From NCBI GenBank assembly GCA_036398215.1, contig DASWHK010000282.1, positions 1 to 33,397 of the forward strand: a stretch of 33,397 nucleotides of DNA, written 5' to 3'. Below the pieces are notes generated by a model. That model saw only the letters and a list, made by a program, of their open reading frames with translations. It was not told where the DNA came from and searched no databases. Shown here piece by piece: positions 1-8,852 of this stretch (positions within the stretch are counted from its first letter, which is position 1; each line of letters begins with the position of its first letter). The position numbers and the translations under genes are program-made. The DNA is from DASWHK01 sp036398215 (lineage in GTDB: Bacteria > Acidobacteriota > UBA890).

Positions 1-332
1 AGCAGCACGGCGAGCACCGCGATCCCCGCCCCGACGGTGTCGGCCAGCCAGTCGCTGACGGTGGCGTCGCGGCCAACGAAGCTCTGATGCCACTCGTCGG
101 TGATCCCGTAGCCGCTGGCGAGCAGGAAGGCGACCAGCAGCGGGCCACGCCGCCGCAGTTCCGGCTTCAGGCCGCGGGTCGTCCCCCAGATGCAGGTTAG
201 GGCCAGAAAGCCATATGCGAGGCTGTGCAGCAGCCAGTCCGGCGGGGCGCCGGGCACCGGCGGCAGCACGGGTTGATGCGACAGCCAGGCAAGGACGGCC
301 GCCGTGATCAGCGCTGGAATCCAGTGCAACAA
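1..332 (-). CDS. VanZ-family membrane protein (3' end outside window)
   Basis: I translated this frame by hand; about 110 codons lie in the window and the gene runs off its left edge. It opens with a hydrophobic segment (HWIPALITAAVLAWLS), then a second one (LLHSLAYGFLALTCIWG). The VanZ-family hallmark DEWHQSFVGRDATVSDWLAD follows at the start of the next membrane region. VanZ-like proteins are small integral membrane proteins; the namesake gives low-level teicoplanin resistance, but most chromosomal members have no known role. The start is read as TTG at 332 (a second TTG follows directly), with AGGGAGG a few bases upstream; no ATG or GTG is in frame nearby. It is the last visible gene of a minus-strand run. 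Confidence 0.8.
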   Translation of the reverse strand, partial: MLHWIPALITAAVLAWLSHQPVLPPVPGAPPDWLLHSLAYGFLALTCIWGTTRGLKPELRRRGPLLVAFLLASGYGITDEWHQSFVGRDATVSDWLADTVGAGIAVLAVL

Positions 333-445
333 GTGAGCCCTCCCTGCCGCCGCGGCGTGCTGCAGACGTCGCGCTTGCCGCGCCGGCGCATCCGAGTGAG
401 CGCAAAAATGGCGCCTGCGTCCCGGTTCCCAGCACAGCCCGGGCG

Positions 446-619
446 TCAGGACGCGACCAGATACATGAGCCAGGCGAGTGCCAGCGCCGAGCCGACGAGC
501 CCGCCGGCGATCCACAATGCCAGCCGGGCCGCCTGCCGGACATCGGCGCGCAGCATGGCGCCGAGCACCGCGCCGACGGCTGCCGCAAACAAGACCAGAT
601 AGAGGAAGTGGCTGTGCAT
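446..619 (-). CDS. 57-aa small membrane protein, hypothetical
   Basis: This short frame begins ATG CAC AGC CAC and ends TGA at 446. The product has two hydrophobic helices: FLYLVLFAAAVGAVLGAML, then LALWIAGGLVGSALALAWLM. A short polar turn (RADVRQAAR) separates them, so a helical hairpin in the inner membrane is likely. It starts 14 bases after the stop of the DUF6677-like membrane protein, which suggests co-transcription and possibly a functional link. The ribosome-binding site is weak (GAGGG about 13 bases upstream). No family is recognised. Hydrophobic GC-rich frames can arise by chance, but the clean two-helix pattern, the spacing and the strand agreement favour a real gene. Confidence 0.5.
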   Translation of the reverse strand: MHSHFLYLVLFAAAVGAVLGAMLRADVRQAARLALWIAGGLVGSALALAWLMYLVAS

Positions 620-633
620 CTAGGAGGCCGCCC

Positions 634-1089
634 TCACCGCCTCCCGGAGGCGACGTCGTAGGCATCGAGCACGATCAGCAGGTTGAGGAGGCCGGCGACC
701 AGCGTGAAGGTGTTGCCGTACTCGTAGCCGACGGCCCGGATATCTCCGAACCCCAGCCCCAGCGCCCGGGCGGCGACGTACGGCAACCCGACGCCTGCGG
801 CGCCCACCGCGGCGAGATACGAGAGCGGCTCCCCCTGCACCGGCCGGTAGACCTTGCCTTGCAGGCCGATCCCGCCCAGGAACAGCGTCAGCACGACGAT
901 CGCGAACAGCAGGCCCCTTCCCCAGCGGCCGGCCGCAACGTGACCCAACCCCGGCACGGCCCATGCCAGCACGCAGGTCACCATGACACGGACCGAATCG
1001 AGCGGCGAGGCGGCGGCCGATGGCCGCTGCGTGTCGACAGCGGCGGGCTCGACGCTCGACCCGCGGGTGGACGCGTCCGGTCCGTTCAT
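634..1089 (-). CDS. DUF6677-like multi-pass membrane protein
   Basis: The product is 151 residues from ATG 1089, which has AAGGTG at a good distance; an upstream TTG at 1116 would add nine residues and has no clear ribosome-binding site. A polar N-terminus (about 35 residues) is followed by helix AWAVPGLGHVAAGRWGRG, then helices around LLFAIVVLTLFLGGIGL, LAAVGAAGVGLPYVAARAL and a C-terminal one ending NTFTLVAGLLNLLIVLDAYD. The PGLGH...GRWGRG start and the NTFTLVAGLLNLL.VLDAYD end are what I recall of DUF6677, a family seen mainly in Acidobacteriota. The assignment is from memory of the pattern, not from a search. Function is unknown. The 57-aa membrane protein lies 14 bases downstream. Confidence 0.7.
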   Translation of the reverse strand: MNGPDASTRGSSVEPAAVDTQRPSAAASPLDSVRVMVTCVLAWAVPGLGHVAAGRWGRGLLFAIVVLTLFLGGIGLQGKVYRPVQGEPLSYLAAVGAAGVGLPYVAARALGLGFGDIRAVGYEYGNTFTLVAGLLNLLIVLDAYDVASGRR

Positions 1090-1180
1090 GGGCGCACCTT
1101 GGCTGGAATCGTTCAAGCTCGTTGAAAGGCTGGCGGGTCGAGAAGCGGAAGGGCCATGCTACCCCGGGGTCCCGGTCACT

Positions 1181-2581
1181 TCAATCGTCGCGGCTCCGCG
1201 CCAGCCGCACCAGGCGCTGAACGGCCTCGACGGCCTCTTCGCCGCTCACCGGATCGAGGATGCCGAAGACATTGCCGGGACCGAGCTCGAGAATCCCCTG
1301 CCCGACCACCGTCTGGATCTGGTCGTGGAAGTAGTGCTCGCTGGGCACGTCGGCGAGACGCACGCGGGCGGCGTCGCCGGTGGCGCCGAGTAGCTCCAGG
1401 ACGCGATACGCCACCTCGGCGAACATCTGCCGCTTGACGACCAGGTCCGCGACGAAGGCGTGGTTCTGGAAGACTTCCATCACGCCCCAGGCGACGACCA
1501 GGCGGATGTAGGGTTCGGCCCAGGAGCCGTCGACGTCGGTGATGATCACCCCGACGCGCGGCGCCGGGACGCGCTCGCCGAGATTCGGCAAGCGGATCGC
1601 CAGCAGCGCCGCCAGGTCTTCGCGAAGGATCTCGGCCTTGTTCTCAAGGTCCCGGTACTCCTCGGGCAACTCGGCCGTCAGGTAGAGCTCGCGGGCAGCC
1701 GCCACCAGAGCTCGCACTTCGGCATCGTCTGGAGCGACCTCCTGGAGGGACTCGAAGACGTCGTAGGCTTCGGCGTAGGCACCGCTCTCCTGGAGCGTCT
1801 CGGCGAGGGGGCGCAGGATCACCCGCAGGTCGCCGACCCGATCGCGAGCGTCCCGTAACCAGCGCACCGCCTCCTCGAGACGGCGGTTACGCCGCTCGAT
1901 GGCGGCGATCCGCAAGTAGGGCACGACGAGCTCGGGGCCGAGAGCATTGGCGGCCTCGTAGGCGGCCAGCGCCGCCGCCTCGTCGCCCTCGGCCTCGGCG
2001 AGCTCGCCGTCGGCGATCAGCGCCTGGGCCTGCTCGAGCTCGAGAATCTGCAGCCGCACGGCGGCGGCCGAGAGGCCCGGATCGGCGCGCGTGGCCCGCC
2101 CGTAGGCGTCGAGCGCGGCCGTACGGTCTCGCTGAGCCTCGGCGGCGAAGCCCAGCCCGTAGAGCGCCGGCGCATTGTCGGGCGATGCGGCGAGCGCCCT
2201 CTGGAAGTGGTCTCTCGCTTCGATCGTCTGACCCCGCGACAGGGCCACGAACCCGAGAACCGTCTGGGCGCCGGCGCTGTCGCGGACGGCGGGGCTCGCC
2301 GTCGCCAGCGGCCGTTCGGCAGCCCCCGGATCGCCCGACCGCAGCACGACCCAGGCGTCGCGGACCTCGGCGGCGACGTCGGCGGGCGGCGGCGGGACCT
2401 CGGCGGGACCGGGCACCAGGTGGCGCGTCGGCGGCGGACCGGCCTCCGGCGTCAGCCGCTCGGCGGTCGTGGCGCAGCCGGCGAGGACGGCGACAAGGGC
2501 AAGGGCGATGGCCGCCGACGGCGCTCCCCGGCGCAACCGAGGATCCAGCGATGGAGGCGCGGCTTTTTCGTGCGTATACAT
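1181..2581 (-). CDS. TPR-repeat lipoprotein with C-terminal SLH-like region
   Basis: The product is 466 residues from ATG 2581 (MYTHEK), 14 bases after the miaA stop. Its frame stays open much farther upstream, but that part lies over miaA and is not real. A hydrophobic stretch (AIALALVAVLAGC) ends in a lipobox, so Cys36 is the likely lipid-modified residue. A Pro-rich linker follows, then tetratricopeptide-like repeats at about 65-300 (ALYGLGFAAEAQRDRTAALDAYGRA and similar units). The last 120 residues contain LADVPSEHYFHDQIQTVVGQ and GILDPVSGEEAVEAVQRLVRL. These resemble an S-layer-homology unit: D-V-x-x-x-H, then a glycine turn, then P-x-x-x-V-S-G-x-E-A. A scaffold or outer-membrane assembly role is possible, but no function is known. 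Confidence 0.75.
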   Translation of the reverse strand: MYTHEKAAPPSLDPRLRRGAPSAAIALALVAVLAGCATTAERLTPEAGPPPTRHLVPGPAEVPPPPADVAAEVRDAWVVLRSGDPGAAERPLATASPAVRDSAGAQTVLGFVALSRGQTIEARDHFQRALAASPDNAPALYGLGFAAEAQRDRTAALDAYGRATRADPGLSAAAVRLQILELEQAQALIADGELAEAEGDEAAALAAYEAANALGPELVVPYLRIAAIERRNRRLEEAVRWLRDARDRVGDLRVILRPLAETLQESGAYAEAYDVFESLQEVAPDDAEVRALVAAARELYLTAELPEEYRDLENKAEILREDLAALLAIRLPNLGERVPAPRVGVIITDVDGSWAEPYIRLVVAWGVMEVFQNHAFVADLVVKRQMFAEVAYRVLELLGATGDAARVRLADVPSEHYFHDQIQTVVGQGILELGPGNVFGILDPVSGEEAVEAVQRLVRLARSRDD

Positions 2582-2595
2582 GCTCGCGTTCGAGA

Positions 2596-3525
2596 TTAGC
2601 ACGGCAGCGTCGCGCCAAGATGCGCCTCCACGGCCTCGTCGACCCTTTGCCGATCGGCGGGATCGGCGGCCCGGCGCTCGAACCAGCGGACCGGCGCCTG
2701 CCCCCGGAACCAGGTCAGCTGGCGCTTCGCATAGCGACGCGTGACGCGCACGATCTGCTCGCGAGCCTCCTCCAAGGTCAGCTCGCCGTCGAGACAGGCG
2801 GCGAGCTGCCGATAGCCGATGGCGCGCATCGCCGGGGCCGAAGCGGCGACGCCGGCGGCGCGCAGCGATTCGACCTCGCCGAGCCATCCCGACGACAGCA
2901 TGGCGTCGACCCGTGTCTCGATGCGCTCGTGCAGCATCGAGCGCGGCCAGGTGAGGCCCACCCAGACTGCCTCGTAGCGGGGTCCGCTCCGCTCCTCGCG
3001 CGCCAGGACGCGGCTCATCGGCTCGCCGCATCGCAGCGTCACTTCGAGCCCCCGCTGGATGCGCTGAGGGTCGGTAGGGCCCACGGCTTCCGCCCAGCGA
3101 GGGTCCAGCTCGGCCAGCATCCCGTACAAGTGCTCGAGGCCCCGCCTTTCCTCGAGCGCCCGCAGGGCGCGCCGCCAGCGGCGGTCGGAGCCGGGCAGCG
3201 GGGCCAGCCCCTCGATCAAGGCGCGGATGTAGAAACCGGTGCCGCCGGCGACGACCACTCGCCGGCCGCGCGAGCGGATCGACTCGATGGCGGCGGCAGC
3301 GGTGCGAGCGTAGCGTCCGGCGGTAAAGCGCTCGCCGGGCGCCGCGACATCGACGCAGTGGTGCGCGACCCCGGCGGCCGCGGCGTCGACCTTGGCGGTG
3401 CCGATGTCGAAGCCGCGGTAGACCTGGAAGGCGTCCGCCGAGACGACCTCGGCGCCAAAGCGGCGGGCCAAGCGGATTGCCAGCTCGGACTTGCCGGCGG
3501 CGGTCGACCCGACGACGACGATCAA
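2596..3525 (-). CDS. miaA: tRNA dimethylallyltransferase MiaA
   Basis: MiaA transfers the dimethylallyl group of DMAPP to N6 of A37 in tRNAs that read UNN codons. The P-loop reads GSTAAGKSELA (usually GPTASGKT). The next conserved block is SADAFQVYRGFDIGTAK, where SADS.Q is more common, and GGTGFYIRALIEGL is present. The start is uncertain. TTG 3525 gives 309 residues, close to the family norm, with the P-loop right at the N-terminus, and avoids overlap with the small gene upstream. GTG 3585 or GTG 3618 would add 20 or 31 residues. It is followed 14 bases later by the TPR lipoprotein, so both probably share a transcript. Confidence 0.93.
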   Translation of the reverse strand: MIVVVGSTAAGKSELAIRLARRFGAEVVSADAFQVYRGFDIGTAKVDAAAAGVAHHCVDVAAPGERFTAGRYARTAAAAIESIRSRGRRVVVAGGTGFYIRALIEGLAPLPGSDRRWRRALRALEERRGLEHLYGMLAELDPRWAEAVGPTDPQRIQRGLEVTLRCGEPMSRVLAREERSGPRYEAVWVGLTWPRSMLHERIETRVDAMLSSGWLGEVESLRAAGVAASAPAMRAIGYRQLAACLDGELTLEEAREQIVRVTRRYAKRQLTWFRGQAPVRWFERRAADPADRQRVDEAVEAHLGATLPC

Positions 3526-3563
3526 GGGCTCAGCCCTGATTTCTCCTCGCCATTCGTCGCCAG

Positions 3564-3737
3564 TTATCCGCGCCAGATCCGCCACAGGCTCCAGGCCACC
3601 AGAAGGGCCGCCAGCCACAGGTAGCCGGCCCTTTGCCGCGGGCTTGCGAACCAGGCGCCGGCGCGGCGGGGCGCGCCGCCGCCCGCCGGCGCCGGCTGTC
3701 GTTCTCCAGTCTGGCGAGGCTCGCGGGCCGGGCCCAT
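3564..3737 (-). CDS. 57-aa C-terminal single-helix membrane protein, hypothetical
   Basis: The frame starts at ATG 3737, with GGAG five bases upstream, and ends in TAA at 3564. A GTG nine codons earlier is also open. The first 36 residues are basic, Pro/Gly-rich and probably unstructured (REPRQTGERQPAPAGGG). They are followed by one hydrophobic helix (GYLWLAALLVAWSLW) ending in RIWRG, so the protein looks tail-anchored with its tail close to the C-terminus. It lies between exbD and miaA on the same strand. No family is recognised and no function can be given. The good ribosome-binding site supports translation. Confidence 0.45.
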   Translation of the reverse strand: MGPAREPRQTGERQPAPAGGGAPRRAGAWFASPRQRAGYLWLAALLVAWSLWRIWRG

Positions 3738-3825
3738 CAGATCTCCGCTATCAAGAAGCTTCACGCGACCGCGGCTTCATGCATCAGGGTCGGCCACGGC
3801 CGATGGGCAACTACGGACAATGATG

Positions 3826-4248
3826 CTATCGAGGACTCCGTTGACCCGCCGCCTGCACCGCGTCCATCGGCAACGAGAGGCCGGTGACTCCGGCGTTGCG
3901 CAGCGCGTCGATGATCCCGACGATGACGCCGTAGCCGACGCGGGCATCGGCGCGCACGGTGACCTTCTGGCGCTCCGCCTCCGGGAGCGCCGCCACCGCC
4001 CGCTGCAGCTCCTCGAGCGTGACGCTCTCGCCGTCGAGACTGATGGCGCCGTCCTCGGTCACCGAGACGATCGCCGGCGCCATCTCCGACTCCGTCGCGG
4101 TCGTCGACTCCGGCAGCTCCAGCTCCATGCCGGCGTCGGGCATGAACGTGGTGGTCACCAGGAAGAAGATCAGCAACAGGAAGACGACGTCGAGCAACGG
4201 CGAGAGGTCGAGGGCGACGCGGCGCTTGCTTTGCTGGTCGGCGAACAT
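3826..4248 (-). CDS. exbD: ExbD/TolR-family proton-channel subunit
   Basis: The product is 140 residues. A short cytoplasmic N-terminus leads into LDLSPLLDVVFLLLIFFLVTTTF, the single helix of the family; the Asp in PLLDVVFLLLIFF is the proton-carrying residue. A periplasmic domain follows (VTVRADARVGYGVIVGIIDALRNAGVTGLSL), which is the usual ExbD/TolR fold. With ExbB it uses the proton gradient to drive TonB or a TolA-like partner. It begins three bases after the exbB stop. The upstream TonB-like gene favours the ExbD over the TolR reading, although sequence alone cannot exclude a Tol role. Confidence 0.9.
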   Translation of the reverse strand: MFADQQSKRRVALDLSPLLDVVFLLLIFFLVTTTFMPDAGMELELPESTTATESEMAPAIVSVTEDGAISLDGESVTLEELQRAVAALPEAERQKVTVRADARVGYGVIVGIIDALRNAGVTGLSLPMDAVQAAGQRSPR

Positions 4249-4251
4249 GGC

Positions 4252-4920
4252 TCAGGCTTGCTGCTCCCTACGTTGTGAGACGGCCACGGGGGCGCGGTCG
4301 TCCCGGGCGGCGGCGGCGTGCTGCTGCACGATCTGCTTGATGAAGGCCAGCGCCAGGCGCTCCATCTCGAGGATCATCGCATTGGCCCGGTCGGAGAAGG
4401 CGTTGTAGGCGACCAGCGCCGGGATCGCGATCGTCAAGCCGGTGGCGGTGGTGATCATCGCCTCGGAGATACCGCCGGCGAGCGGCTCCGCCTGGCCGAT
4501 TCCCTGCGAGGAGACCACCTGGAACACCTCGATCATGCCCAGCACCGTGCCGAGCAGGCCGAGCAGGGGCGAGACGCTGGCAACCGTCCCGAGGATCCCC
4601 AGGTAGCGCTGCAGCCGCGGGACCTCCTGGCGGCCCTGGTCGACGACGACCTGGCGGATGCTGTCCGCCGACTCGCCGCGGGCCTCGAGCGCGGCGGCGA
4701 CGATATTGGTCAGCGGCCCCGGTCGGCGCTCGCAATAATCTTCGGCCTGCTCGAGGAGACCACCACCTATTAGAGACCCAAGATGCTCGACCTCGTCCTC
4801 GGGGAGCACCTTCGCGGGGCGCAGGTTGATCATCCGCTCGACGATGATGGCGACCGCCAGCACCGAGCAGCCGAGCAAGGGCCACATGACCGGCCCGCCC
4901 TGGCGCAAGAATTCGATCAT
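4252..4920 (-). CDS. exbB: ExbB/TolQ/MotA-family proton-channel protein
   Basis: The product is 222 residues with three membrane helices. The first is near the N-terminus (GGPVMWPLLGCSVLAVAIIVERM). The other two are in the second half: YLGILGTVASVSPLLGLLGTVLGMIEVF, then ISEAMITTATGLTIAIPALVAYN. The motif SPLLGLLGTVLGMI and the Thr-rich ITTATGLTIAIPA are diagnostic of the MotA/TolQ/ExbB family. It forms the pentameric channel around ExbD. The start ATG at 4920 has GGAAGCGAG upstream. It sits 41 bases after tonB and three bases before exbD, giving the operon order tonB-exbB-exbD. Confidence 0.92.
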   Translation of the reverse strand: MIEFLRQGGPVMWPLLGCSVLAVAIIVERMINLRPAKVLPEDEVEHLGSLIGGGLLEQAEDYCERRPGPLTNIVAAALEARGESADSIRQVVVDQGRQEVPRLQRYLGILGTVASVSPLLGLLGTVLGMIEVFQVVSSQGIGQAEPLAGGISEAMITTATGLTIAIPALVAYNAFSDRANAMILEMERLALAFIKQIVQQHAAAARDDRAPVAVSQRREQQA

Positions 4921-4961
4921 TTTCTCGCTTCCGACGAACGTCGAGTCAGGGGGTAGGCAGC

Positions 4962-5978
4962 CTAGCGCTCGACCGGGAAGGTAACCTGCGACGGATCCAA
5001 GTTATAGAGAAAGCCCAGCCTGCCGTCGAGCTGGTCGTAGGGGAAGAAGGCCGGCAGCGGCGGCAGCGGACTGGAGATCTCGAGCGCGAACAACGCCGAC
5101 TGGTCGAAGGCCGGCTTGCCGGAGCTCCAGCTGCGGCTCACCAGGATCACCGCCTTCTCGCCTCCCGGCCGCTCGGGATCGCGGACGATCGACATGTTGA
5201 CGAAGACGGCGCCCCTCTGGCCCTGGACGCGGGCCGCCGGCGGGATGTTGCTCTTCCAGTTGCGCTCGATGATGCGCAGGACCTCGGCGATATAGGCGCC
5301 GAGGTCGTACCCCTTGGTGTCGAAGGACACCAGCCCCTGGGAGCCGTCGACGCCGCCGTTGGAGTTGGCGAATACCTCGGGCTCGACGTACTGCTGCAGG
5401 CCGCGGAGCAAGGAGTCACGCAGCGACGCGGTCCTGGGCGGGGGCAGCGGCGGCGCCTCGGTGGCGAGGGGAACCGTGGCGTCGGCTTCCGGGGGTGCCG
5501 TGGTCTCTTCCGCTCGGCTCGCGTCGCTGGTTACGGTCTCGGCGCTGGCGGCGGCGGTCGTCTCGGCGCTCGCCGCGAGGGGATCGGGCGGCGCGGTGAC
5601 CGGTTGCGGCACGGCGACGGGGGACGGCGGCACCTCTTCGGGCTGCGCTTCGGAGTCGCTCCTCAAGACCTCCTGCGGCGTATTGCCCTCCGAGAAGGGA
5701 TCCTCAGCGTCGTCGCGATCCGAGGCGTCGGCGGCGATCCGATCGACGTCCGAGAGCACGTCGGTATCCGGCGCCTCTTCCACGGCTGGTGAGGGCACGT
5801 CCACGAAGCGGAACTCGAGCGGTTGCGGCTGCGGCGGCGCGACGGGCTCCGACCACAGCAGATCCGGGTTCCACTGCAGGAATCCGCCGAGCATCAGGTG
5901 CAGCAACACGGCGATGACCGTTGCCTGGCGCAAGGTGATCGCCTGCGCACCATATCGATCGCGGCGCTCACGCGGCAT
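4962..5978 (-). CDS. tonB: TonB-like energy transducer
   Basis: The product is 338 residues from ATG 5978 (MPRERRDRYG); open frame upstream lies over a control region and the next gene. One N-terminal helix (ATVIAVLLHLMLGGFLQW) is followed by a long acidic, Pro/Ala/Thr-rich periplasmic spacer at about 45-200. A C-terminal domain follows, with YIAEVLRIIERNWKSNIP, GAVFVNMSIVRD and SGKPAFDQSALFALEISSPL then PPLPAFFPYDQL. This is the TonB/TolA C-terminal pattern (N-W-x-x-P, an RDG-like turn, S-G-x-x-x-D-x-A-A-L, P-L-P). It links the ExbB/ExbD motor to outer-membrane receptors. The relatively long, Asp/Glu-rich spacer is unlike the Pro-Lys/Pro-Glu spacer of E. coli TonB. Confidence 0.85.
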   Translation of the reverse strand: MPRERRDRYGAQAITLRQATVIAVLLHLMLGGFLQWNPDLLWSEPVAPPQPQPLEFRFVDVPSPAVEEAPDTDVLSDVDRIAADASDRDDAEDPFSEGNTPQEVLRSDSEAQPEEVPPSPVAVPQPVTAPPDPLAASAETTAAASAETVTSDASRAEETTAPPEADATVPLATEAPPLPPPRTASLRDSLLRGLQQYVEPEVFANSNGGVDGSQGLVSFDTKGYDLGAYIAEVLRIIERNWKSNIPPAARVQGQRGAVFVNMSIVRDPERPGGEKAVILVSRSWSSGKPAFDQSALFALEISSPLPPLPAFFPYDQLDGRLGFLYNLDPSQVTFPVER

Positions 5979-6183
5979 CGCTGGTTGGCCTCGAAGCGGG
6001 GATGAGCCACCCCACAGGGTGGATGCGGGAGCTGATCTGGGGTCTGAAGCCGCGAAACCGTGAAGATTTCGCTGTTTCCAAGGATAGCATGCAGGCCCCG
6101 CCCGGCGGCGTCCCGTGGCTCGCTGACGTGGCCTCGGCCGGAGGGGACATTCACGAGATCCGCATGCCCGGCGGCGAAACCGG

Positions 6184-7035
6184 TCAGCGACGCGCTGTCC
6201 AGGCGGGGTCGCGGTAGCGAGCCCGCAGCGCCGTCGCGCGCCGCCGCTGCGCACAGCTGAGCCGCGCCGTGCGGGGCTCGAGGCCGAGGGCGGCGCCGAT
6301 GCCGCGGGCCAGGCACACCGCCAGACGCGCCGGCGACGGTCTGCAGCCGAGCGCTTCGACCAGGCCGATCGACGCCGCGGCGGCCTCTTCATGACCGCTG
6401 CCGAGGGCGCGCCAGAGCCGCGGGTCGGGACGCCCGAGCAGCAGCGAGCCGTGTTGCAGGAGCGCCCAATCGCAGCGGCGCTGAGCGCTCCCGGCCATCT
6501 TGCGGCCGGCGAACGTCAGCTCGAAGCGGGCCCGCGCCGCGAAGCACGGACCCCGCGCCGCCGCCCCGGCGCCGGCGCTGCGCTCCAGACGCACCGCCGC
6601 GCCCAGGCTCTCGAGGCCGGCCTGCAGGCCTGAGGAGATCAGCCGATAGGAGGCGCCGATGCCGGCGGCCAACGGTCCCACTGAAGTGGGGGCAGCCAGC
6701 GCATAGGTCAGCTCATCGGCGTGCAGCACCGCCCTCCCGCCGGTCGGCCGGCGGACCACCCCGACACCCAACCGGCGGGCGGCCCCAGCGTCGAAGGCCT
6801 CGCGCCCGCGCTGGGCATAGCCGAGCGAGACGGTCGGGCGCCGCCACGCGTACAACCGGAGCGTCCAGGCCCCGGCGGCGGCGGCCTCGAGGAGGACCTC
6901 GTCGACCGCCATGTTCCAGGCCGCCCCCCCCGGCGGGTCGATCAGCACGGCGAGGAACCGCGGCGGCGCGGCCGGGAGTGGCGCCTTGCATCTGGCCTCT
7001 TCTGGCCGCAACCCGGCCGACCGGGGTTTCGCCAC
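6184..7035 (-). CDS. Lipoate/octanoate transferase of the LipM type
   Basis: The product is 283 residues from GTG 7035, six bases after the ald stop. It belongs to the biotin/lipoate protein ligase (BPL/LplA) superfamily, shown by NMAVDEVLL near residue 41 and RRPTGGRAVLH at 95-105. GPCFAARARFEL with Cys164 is followed by GRKMAGSAQRR with Lys179. The Cys in the PCF motif is the acyl-thioester nucleophile of LipM octanoyl-ACP:protein N-octanoyltransferases and is absent from ATP-dependent LplA ligases. I therefore read it as LipM-like, feeding octanoyl groups to lipoyl domains for LipA. Which branch it belongs to needs a tree, and LplA-like activity remains possible. Confidence 0.75.
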   Translation of the reverse strand: MAKPRSAGLRPEEARCKAPLPAAPPRFLAVLIDPPGGAAWNMAVDEVLLEAAAAGAWTLRLYAWRRPTVSLGYAQRGREAFDAGAARRLGVGVVRRPTGGRAVLHADELTYALAAPTSVGPLAAGIGASYRLISSGLQAGLESLGAAVRLERSAGAGAAARGPCFAARARFELTFAGRKMAGSAQRRCDWALLQHGSLLLGRPDPRLWRALGSGHEEAAAASIGLVEALGCRPSPARLAVCLARGIGAALGLEPRTARLSCAQRRRATALRARYRDPAWTARR

Positions 7036-7041
7036 GGCCGG

Positions 7042-8154
<1,113 letters not shown>

Positions 8155-8166
8155 CGTCAAGCGCGG

Positions 8167-8676
8167 CTACTGCCCGCTCGCCCCGGCGGGAGCGTCGGTC
8201 GGGGCGCCCGGACGCCGCCCAGCGTCGTCGCCGGCCTCCTTGGCGTGAGCGCGGCGCATCTCCACGTTGCCCTCGAAGAACGCGCCCTCGGCGAACTGCA
8301 CGGCCGGTGCCCGAACGTCGCCTTCGACGTGCCCGGAGGCGCCAACTTCGACCTTCTCGCTGCCCGTGGCGTCGCCCTCCAACCGCCCTTCAATGGTGAT
8401 CCGGCGGGCTTTGAGCTGCGCGGTCACGATCCCGCCCTGGCCGATGACGAGGTCTTCCTCTACGTCGATGGTGCCGTTGAACGTGCCCCGGCACTCGAAC
8501 GAGCCGGCGCCCTTGAAATCGCCCTCGAGCACACAGCCCGGGCCCAGGAACGAGCGCTTGGCGGACACGGCCGGCGGCGCCGGGGTCGAGCGGGGTCGCG
8601 GCGCCGGCGGCGGGCTCGGCGGCGCGCCTGCTTGCGGCGGGGACGAACTTTCCGGTTTCTTTCCGAAGATGGCCAT
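8167..8676 (-). CDS. Bactofilin-family cytoskeletal protein
   Basis: The product is 169 residues from ATG 8676 (MAIFGKK). The frame is open farther upstream, but that part is the tRNA-Gly gene read as protein and is rejected. A disordered Pro/Ser-rich N-terminus of about 40 residues precedes a right-handed beta-helix of short hydrophobic rungs. Examples are VLEGDFKGAGSFECRGTFNGTIDVEEDLVIG and VTAQLKARRITIEGRLEGDATGSEKVEVGASGHVEGDV, described here as rungs at about residues 45-140. That is the bactofilin (DUF583) pattern. A charged, low-complexity tail ends the protein. Bactofilins polymerise without nucleotide and position wall or envelope machinery. It lies just downstream of tRNA-Gly and upstream of ald. 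Confidence 0.88.
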   Translation of the reverse strand: MAIFGKKPESSSPPQAGAPPSPPPAPRPRSTPAPPAVSAKRSFLGPGCVLEGDFKGAGSFECRGTFNGTIDVEEDLVIGQGGIVTAQLKARRITIEGRLEGDATGSEKVEVGASGHVEGDVRAPAVQFAEGAFFEGNVEMRRAHAKEAGDDAGRRPGAPTDAPAGASGQ

Positions 8677-8705
8677 ACTCTGGTTGGCTGGCTCGAGGAT
8701 GAGTA

Positions 8706-8781
8706 TGGAGCGGGCAACGGGATTCGAACCCGCGACCTCAAGCTTGGGAAGCTCGCGCTCTGCCAACTGAGCTATGCCCGC
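8706..8781 (-). tRNA. tRNA-Gly (anticodon CCC)
   Basis: Read on the minus strand, the 76-base cloverleaf closes fully. The acceptor is GCGGGCA with TGCCCGC. The D-stem is GCTC with GAGC around AGTTGGCA. The anticodon stem is CGAGC with GCTTG around loop TTCCCAA, giving anticodon CCC. The variable loop is AGGTC, and the T-arm is GCGGG with CCCGT around TTCGAAT. The discriminator is U73, the usual base for bacterial tRNA-Gly, and the CCA end is encoded at 8706-8708. It reads GGG glycine codons. It lies 29 bases upstream of the bactofilin gene on the same strand. Confidence 0.97.
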
Positions 8782-8852
8782 TCGCTCGTGGAGGCCGGCC
8801 GGCGGCTGCCGTCCCGGCCTCGCTCGATGCTAGCAACGCCTCCTTGCGGGGG

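Noticed and set aside
2582..3031. A 150-residue N-terminal extension of the TPR lipoprotein
   Set aside because: It lies over the 3' half of miaA in another frame, is Arg-rich, and would bury the lipoprotein signal in the middle of the protein.
8677..8766. N-terminal extension of the bactofilin frame containing AGSNPVARS
   Set aside because: This string is the usual translation of a tRNA 3' half; the region is tRNA-Gly, and MAIFGKK at 8676 is a normal bactofilin start.
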